A stretch of 64,000 nt of DNA from Rhizophagus irregularis (Eukaryota > Glomeromycota > Glomeromycetes > Glomerales > Glomeraceae), in NCBI RefSeq assembly GCF_026210795.1, contig NC_089441.1, forward strand, positions 3,100,001-3,164,000, in the 5' to 3' direction. Positions 58,821-64,000 of this stretch are shown in pieces. Numbering within the stretch: the first letter of the stretch is position 1; the number at the start of each line of letters is the position of its first letter. The notes under the pieces were generated by a model, which saw only the letters and a program-made list of their open reading frames with translations, had not been told where the DNA came from and did not search any database. Made by a program: the position numbers and the translations under genes.

Positions 58821-59880
58821 TGTAAATCATTATTGTATTATTTTTTTTTTACCTTAGTTGCTAATACTTCTGTAATTATACTATAGATTCAAAATTTCTT
58901 AATCTCAGAGAAGTTCTTTTTCAAGTAGTATTGCAATCTGGATGAATCTGTGATCCATCAATTTGATTCAAAATGATTCAAATATTCGTAATAAATCTGC
59001 AAATTCATTCATTACCCATTTGGATATCCGCCAAATGCATCTGGATTATACATGAAACTGAAATTGGTTAATTTTGACCTCCGAAATGGTCGAAATGGTT
59101 GAAATGATTTCAACTTGGTACCCCTCTAAAAGTCGAAATAGTAAATTACATCATACAAACAAGTAGCACTTCTATAACTGATCCAATTTTATAGTCATAA
59201 TGCGACATTTTCAAAAAGATATCACATTAGCAAAAAATAATATTTTAAAATTCTAACCGATAATTTTAATAAAGCATATCAAGAGCTTTTAAACTTATCG
59301 GCTAGATTAAAAAATAATGAATTTTCGCTAGCTTATAAGTTTGAAGTTTGGGTAATTTATTATGATGGGAAAATTTTAAGAATAAGTGATTTTTGTGTAA
59401 TATAAAAAAAAACAATCATTTGATAGTGCTTATTAAAATAAATCATTTTAGCTTATAAACTTACCCATGCTTTGTTAAAAAAATTTTGAAAAAAATTAAA
59501 AAAAATTTTGGTAGTTTTTATTTATTACAAATTATATTATGCCTATTTCTCAAAAAGGAATTACAGGAAAACTTGCTAAAAAAAATATAAATTCTATAGA
59601 AAAGTTCCTGATGATATACTTGATCAAATTACAAATTATATATAAAAAATTATGTATAATTCTAATTAACATTAAGTATTGCATTAGCCAATCAAATTTA
59701 TTTTAAGTCATGTGATTTTGTATTATGTCAGCAAAAAAAATTGAGAAAATTTTTTTATTTGCTTAATGTATTTATCTTTTTAAAGGCTATCTAATTTTAA
59801 AATTTTATAAAATTCTGACCATTAGATCACAAGATATAAGGGGTACCTATTATAGAGGTACCGCACTGTATTCATATGAT
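58821..59880. other. Intergenic stretch with one degraded coding trace
   Basis: 59540-59645 can be read as PISQKGITGKLAKK and, after a shift, FYRKVPDDILDQITNYI, perhaps a degraded transposon or gene-family fragment. Otherwise AT-rich. Confidence 0.3.
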
Positions 59881-60250
59881 TTTATAGTAAACAATAATAT
59901 TAAAATTCAAAGTTAACGAACTCCACATCCAGTGATTCGATTTTTATGATATTACACAGTTGGATTCAGCTCATCGAAAGGATTCCAATGATATGTATTT
60001 CATAATTGTAACATCAATATTGACAGAGTTATTCACGTTTAAAATTTGATATTAAATAGTCTTATAATTTTTATAGTAAACAATAATTTTAAAATTCAAA
60101 GTTAATGATCTCTGCATTCAGTGATTCGATTTTTATGATCTTTATGTGGTTGGTTTCAGCTCATCGAGAGGATTCCAATAATATGTATTTCATATCTGTA
60201 GCATCAATATTGATGGAGTTATTCACGTTTAAAATTTTATATTAAATTAT
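59881..60250. repeat. Two tandem ~189-bp copies with the module
   Basis: Copies begin TTTATAGTAAACAATAAT at 59881 and 60070. Each holds CCAGTGATTCGATTTTTATG, CAGCTCATCGAAAGGATTCC and CATCAATATTGA.GGAGTTATT-like words. Good identity, so a fairly recent duplication. Confidence 0.85.
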
Positions 60251-60689
60251 AATTATAAAAATCACATGACTATGATGTAATTTTGACCATTTTGACTTTA
60301 ATTTTGACTTTTGACATTTCCAAGTCAAAATATTTCTACTTTTAGGTTTTAATTTTGACTTCATATATAATCCGGATGTACAGATGAATATTTTCTTTAG
60401 CATTTTTGTTTCATAATTTTGGCCAGAATATTAAAATTACCATATTTAATATTTGCATAACTACTGGTTTCCTTTTTTGATGATACCCATTTCACAAAAA
60501 TTTGTTTTCTATTTTTAAGCATTACTAAACTTGAAATATTGTGTAATAATGATCACCAAAAAAGGAAATTTTTACCGTAATTCTGGCTAGAATTATGATT
60601 GATAGTTTATACAGATTATTCGAATAATCCATTTTTCCTATCCAGATCTATACTTGCCGCTCATTTAAAATCCCTTCCCATCCTATATC
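60251..60689. other. AT-rich stretch with AAAAAAGGAAATTTTTACCG block
   Basis: 60555-60600 has AAAAAAGGAAATTTTTACCG followed by TAATTCTGGCTAGAATTATG, the same pair of words as at 6060-6260 and 63390-63480. No gene. Confidence 0.5.
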
Positions 60690-63308
60690 TAATGTTCCGA
60701 AAAAAATCCGATCCGATTCGTATTCGTGGATCTGATCTGAGACAGATCAGATCGAATCATAGATTTTATGATCCGTGATCTGATCCGGATCAAAAAAATT
60801 TGATCCGATTCAGATTGAATCAAATCAGATCAACAATTCATTCAAATCGAATCGGATCAGATTTGATTCGAGCAGATTCAGATCAGATCTGGATCAGATC
60901 AGATCAAAGCGCACTGTTACATTGCGAAATGTTAAGTTAAAAAACGTTTCGCAACATTTTTATTAAAATGATTAAAAAACGTTGCGAAACGGTTTTTTTA
61001 TTCATTAAATTGAAATAAAAAAACGTTTCACAACATTTTTTTATTAAAATGATTAAAAACCGTTGCGAAATGGTTTTTATTCGTTAAAATGAAATAAAAA
61101 AATGTTTCGCAACGTTTTTTTATTAAATAATTAAAAACCGTTGCGAAACAGTTTTTTTTCATAAAATAATACGAAAAGATGCCATTTCGGCATCTTTTTT
61201 GATAAAAAAATGAAAAAGATGCCGAAACGGCATCTTTTTTATAAAATAATACGAAAGATGCCGTTTCAGCATCTTTTTTTCATAAAATAATACGAAAAGA
61301 TGCTGAAACAGCATTTTTTTTGATAAAAAAGTGAAAAAGCATCTTTTTTTCATAAAATAATATTAAAAGATGCCATTTCGGCATCTTTTTTGATAAAAAA
61401 AAAATGAAAAAGATGCTGAAGCATCTTTTTTGATAAAATAATATTAAAAGATATGTTTCGCATCTTTTTTCTAAAATAATATAAAAGATGCGAAACAAAG
61501 CATCTTTTGATAAAAAATGAGAAGATGCCGAACAGCATCTTTTTTATAAATAATATTAAAAGATGCCGTTTTCAGCATCTTTTCGATAAAATAATATTAA
61601 AGATGCAAGTTTCCAGCATCTTTTTCATAAAATAATACGAAAAGACAGCGCAGATCTTTTATGATAAAAACCCCGAAAAAAGACTGCCAAGATCTTTTTC
61701 GATAAAATAATATTAAAAGATGAAAACATTTTTTTTTCGCATCTTTTTTATAAATACTTAAAAGATGCCGTTCTGGCATCTTTTTACAAAAAAATGAAAA
61801 GATGCCGAAACAGCATTCTTTTTGATAAAAATTCTTTTTCGATAAATGAAAAAGACAGCAAGATCTTTTCGATAAAATAATATAAAAGAAAAGCACCGCC
61901 TTAAGCATCTTTTTTGATAAAAACGTAAAGATGCCGAAACAGCATCTTTTTATAAAATAATACTAAAGATGTTATTTCAGCATCTTTTTTATAAAATAAT
62001 ACGAAAGATGCTGTTTCAAGCATCTTTTTCTCGTAAAATAATACGAAAGATGCCGTTTCTATCTTTTTTGATAAAAAATGAAAAAGATCGAAACGTATCT
62101 TTTTTTTTTCATAAAATAATATTAAAGATGCCGAAGCGTCTTTTTTGATAAAATAATATTAAAAGATGCCGAAGCATCTTTTTTGATAAAATAATATTAA
62201 AAGATGCGTTTCACATTTTTTATAAAATAATACGAAAAGATGCATTTCGGCATCTTTATAAAATAATACGAAAGATGCAATTTCGTATATCTTTTCTCGT
62301 AAAATAATATGAAAGATGCGAAATGGCATCTTTTTTGATAAAAAAAATGAGTAAGATGCCGAAATGGCATTTTTTTTCATAAAATAATACAAAAGATGCC
62401 ATTTCGGCATTTTTTTTGATAAAAAAATGAAAAAGATGCCGAACAGCATCTTTTTTCATAAAATAATATTAAAAAGATTATCCGCTTTTGGCATCTTTTG
62501 ATAAAAAATGAAAAAGACCAAAGCATCTTTTTTGATAAAATAATATTAAAAGATGCGTTTTGGCATCTTTTTTTCATAAAATAATACAAAAAGATGCCGT
62601 TTTGGCATTTTTTTTTGATAAAATAATACGAAAAGATGCCGTTTTGGCATCTTTTTTACATAAAATATTATGAAAAGATGCCGTTTTGATATCTTTTTTG
62701 ATAAAATAATACGAAAGATACCAAAACGGCACTTTATTTGATAAAAAATGAAAAAGATGCCGAAACGGCATCTTTTTCTTTTTTAAATAAAATAACGCCG
62801 TTTAACATTTCTATTTATGCATTTAACAAAAAAAACGTCTTTCGCAATGTTTTTTAATTGTATTAATGAGAAACGTTGCGAAACATTTTTTATTTGATAA
62901 TTTAATGAAATAAAAGCGTTTTTCGCAGCGGGTTTTAACTATATAAATAAAAAACGTTGCGAAAACGTTTTTATTTAATAATTTTACCGATAAAAAATCA
63001 TTTTCGCAATTGTTTAATAAAAACGTTGCGAAACGTTTTGTTTGATAATTTGCTATAAAAAGTTGTTTAAGCAACGTCTTTTAACAATATTAATAAAAAA
63101 ACGTTGCGAAAAACGTTTTTAATTACGAAAAATTGATTCGTATCCGGACGTATCCGATCAAATCAGTTAATCAATCGTTGATTCGACGGATCGATCGAAT
63201 CTAATTTGGATCCGAACCTGGATCAGATCGAATCATTTGATTTAATTTGATTGATCGGATCCGATCATTTAATTCAAATCCGTTTCGATCCGATCCGTTC
63301 GAACGCTA
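60690..63308. mobile_element. hAT-like element E3, AGATCAGATC ends, two hairpin arrays
   Basis: Starts TAATGTTCCGAAAAAAATCC and ends GATCCGTTCGAACGCTA. Subterminal AGATCAGATC-type repeats at 60700-60905 and 63130-63295. No clean target duplication seen. Internal arrays: GTTGCGAAAC hairpins (60920-61160, 62825-63120) flank a longer array of GATGCC...GGCATC hairpins (61165-62790). No transposase. Confidence 0.75.
60920..63120. repeat. Hairpin minisatellites inside E3
   Basis: Outer blocks resemble the array of E2 (AAAACGTTGCGAAACGGTTT). The central block has about 45 hairpins like AAAAGATGCCGTTTCGGCAT joined by TTTTTTGATAAAATAATACG spacers of about 20-25 nt. Several ORFs on the minus strand here are read-through of the spacers (FYQKKC/FIIL words) and not genes. 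Confidence 0.88.
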
Positions 63309-64000
63309 CATATCCCATCCCATACAAATTCCAAATACTTGTATAACATTTCTCCCATGGCCAATTATCATACGACATTACACAAATTTTCAAAAAAGGA
63401 AATTTTGCCTCCCGCAGGATTTGGTTTTACAAGTATTCCAAAAAAGGAAATTTCTATACCGATCACATAATTCTGGCCGTAATATTTTAGTTTTCGAAGT
63501 CTAATATTAATTCCGGTCAAAATTTAGTTTAAATCCTTATCCTACATACTCCAATTTTTAAGAGATTTACCGATCAGATTTTAATGAAATTTATATCATT
63601 GGATTTGTCTTGATGCAAGAAATTTAATGGCAGTGAAATTATATTCCCAACATTAATATTGACCAAGTTATTATAAAAAATGTATTTTATAATATATATT
63701 ATTAAATAACATGTATAAAGCAAGCAATAATTGGTTACTTTTAATATAAAAAGATATATTTATTCAATTTATTATTTTATATTTTTATTATAATTTATAT
63801 AATTTAACTTTGAATTAACTTAAACCTATCTATTAATTCATTAAAAAAAGGTTGATTGTTTATTTCTAATATATAATTTGATAGATATTATTATTATTGC
63901 ATAAATATTTAATAAAATAATATTTACAAACCAGGAATTAATTAACTGTTAATCTAAAAAACAATATCAGATATCATCAAAATTATTAATTCAATTAAAA
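63309..64000. other. Right-edge AT-rich region with dispersed words
   Basis: 63390-63480 repeats AAAAAAGGAAATTTTGCCTC and ATAATTCTGGCCGTAAT. 63565-63670 holds a divergent module copy (GGATTTGTCTTGATGCAAGA). After 63700 only AT-rich sequence. Confidence 0.5.

Noticed and set aside
60920-62790. CRISPR-like look of short repeats with spacers
   Set aside because: The genome is eukaryotic, repeats are variable hairpins, the spacers are the same in all units, and no cas-like gene is near.
61159-63074. Many minus-strand ORFs of 60-105 codons in the E3 array
   Set aside because: They are periodic read-throughs of the hairpin minisatellite (recurring FYQKKM, HLFHFF, FIIL words) with no independent structure and different frames in neighbouring units.

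Overview
The window looks like nuclear DNA of an arbuscular mycorrhizal fungus (Glomeromycotina, Rhizophagus-like). This is inferred from very AT-rich sequence, genes cut into many exons by short GT-AG introns, fungal gene families, a LINE with CCHC ORF1 and APE-type endonuclease, and very dense inverted-repeat elements. No organism label was available.

Layout. 1-25.2 kb is repeat-rich: a decayed LINE (minus strand, running off the left edge), a small tandem repeat, an IS630/Tc1-like transposase pseudogene, a SAM-like gene killed by two MITE insertions, a second LINE fragment with two further MITEs, further MITEs, and a tandem array of intron-like units (20.3-21.7 kb). 25.3-50.9 kb is a gene island with about nine genes and a tRNA: G-protein beta subunit, a Nur1/DUF2418-like membrane protein, kanadaptin (FHA), Rab5, PTC7-type phosphatase, tRNA-Leu(UAA), an RBM26/27-type RNA-binding protein, a PAK/STE20-like kinase with two CRIB motifs and an altered DFG, the acetolactate synthase regulatory subunit, and a ZNF511-like zinc-finger protein. 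51-64 kb is again repeats: TA-flanked and nested palindromic elements, then three large elements that share AGATCAGATC-type ends but carry unrelated internal hairpin arrays.

The most interesting signals are non-coding. (1) Two unrelated tandem arrays are built of units that each look like a complete small intron (GTAAGT donor, TACTAAC or TAATTAAC branch site, pyrimidine tract, TAG), separated by non-coding mini-exons of 36-56 nt, with donor and branch site placed in short hairpins. One array lies inside a transposon-like element. (2) An imperfect palindromic module of about 33 bp (half-site CATTGGATTCGTCTC) recurs about 19 times in elements that otherwise have different ends. (3) Five elements share an AGGAYCCC terminal repeat and 8-bp target duplications. 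The gene island appears ordinary in function (signalling, endosomal traffic, mitochondrial enzymes, RNA processing), apart from the atypical kinase.
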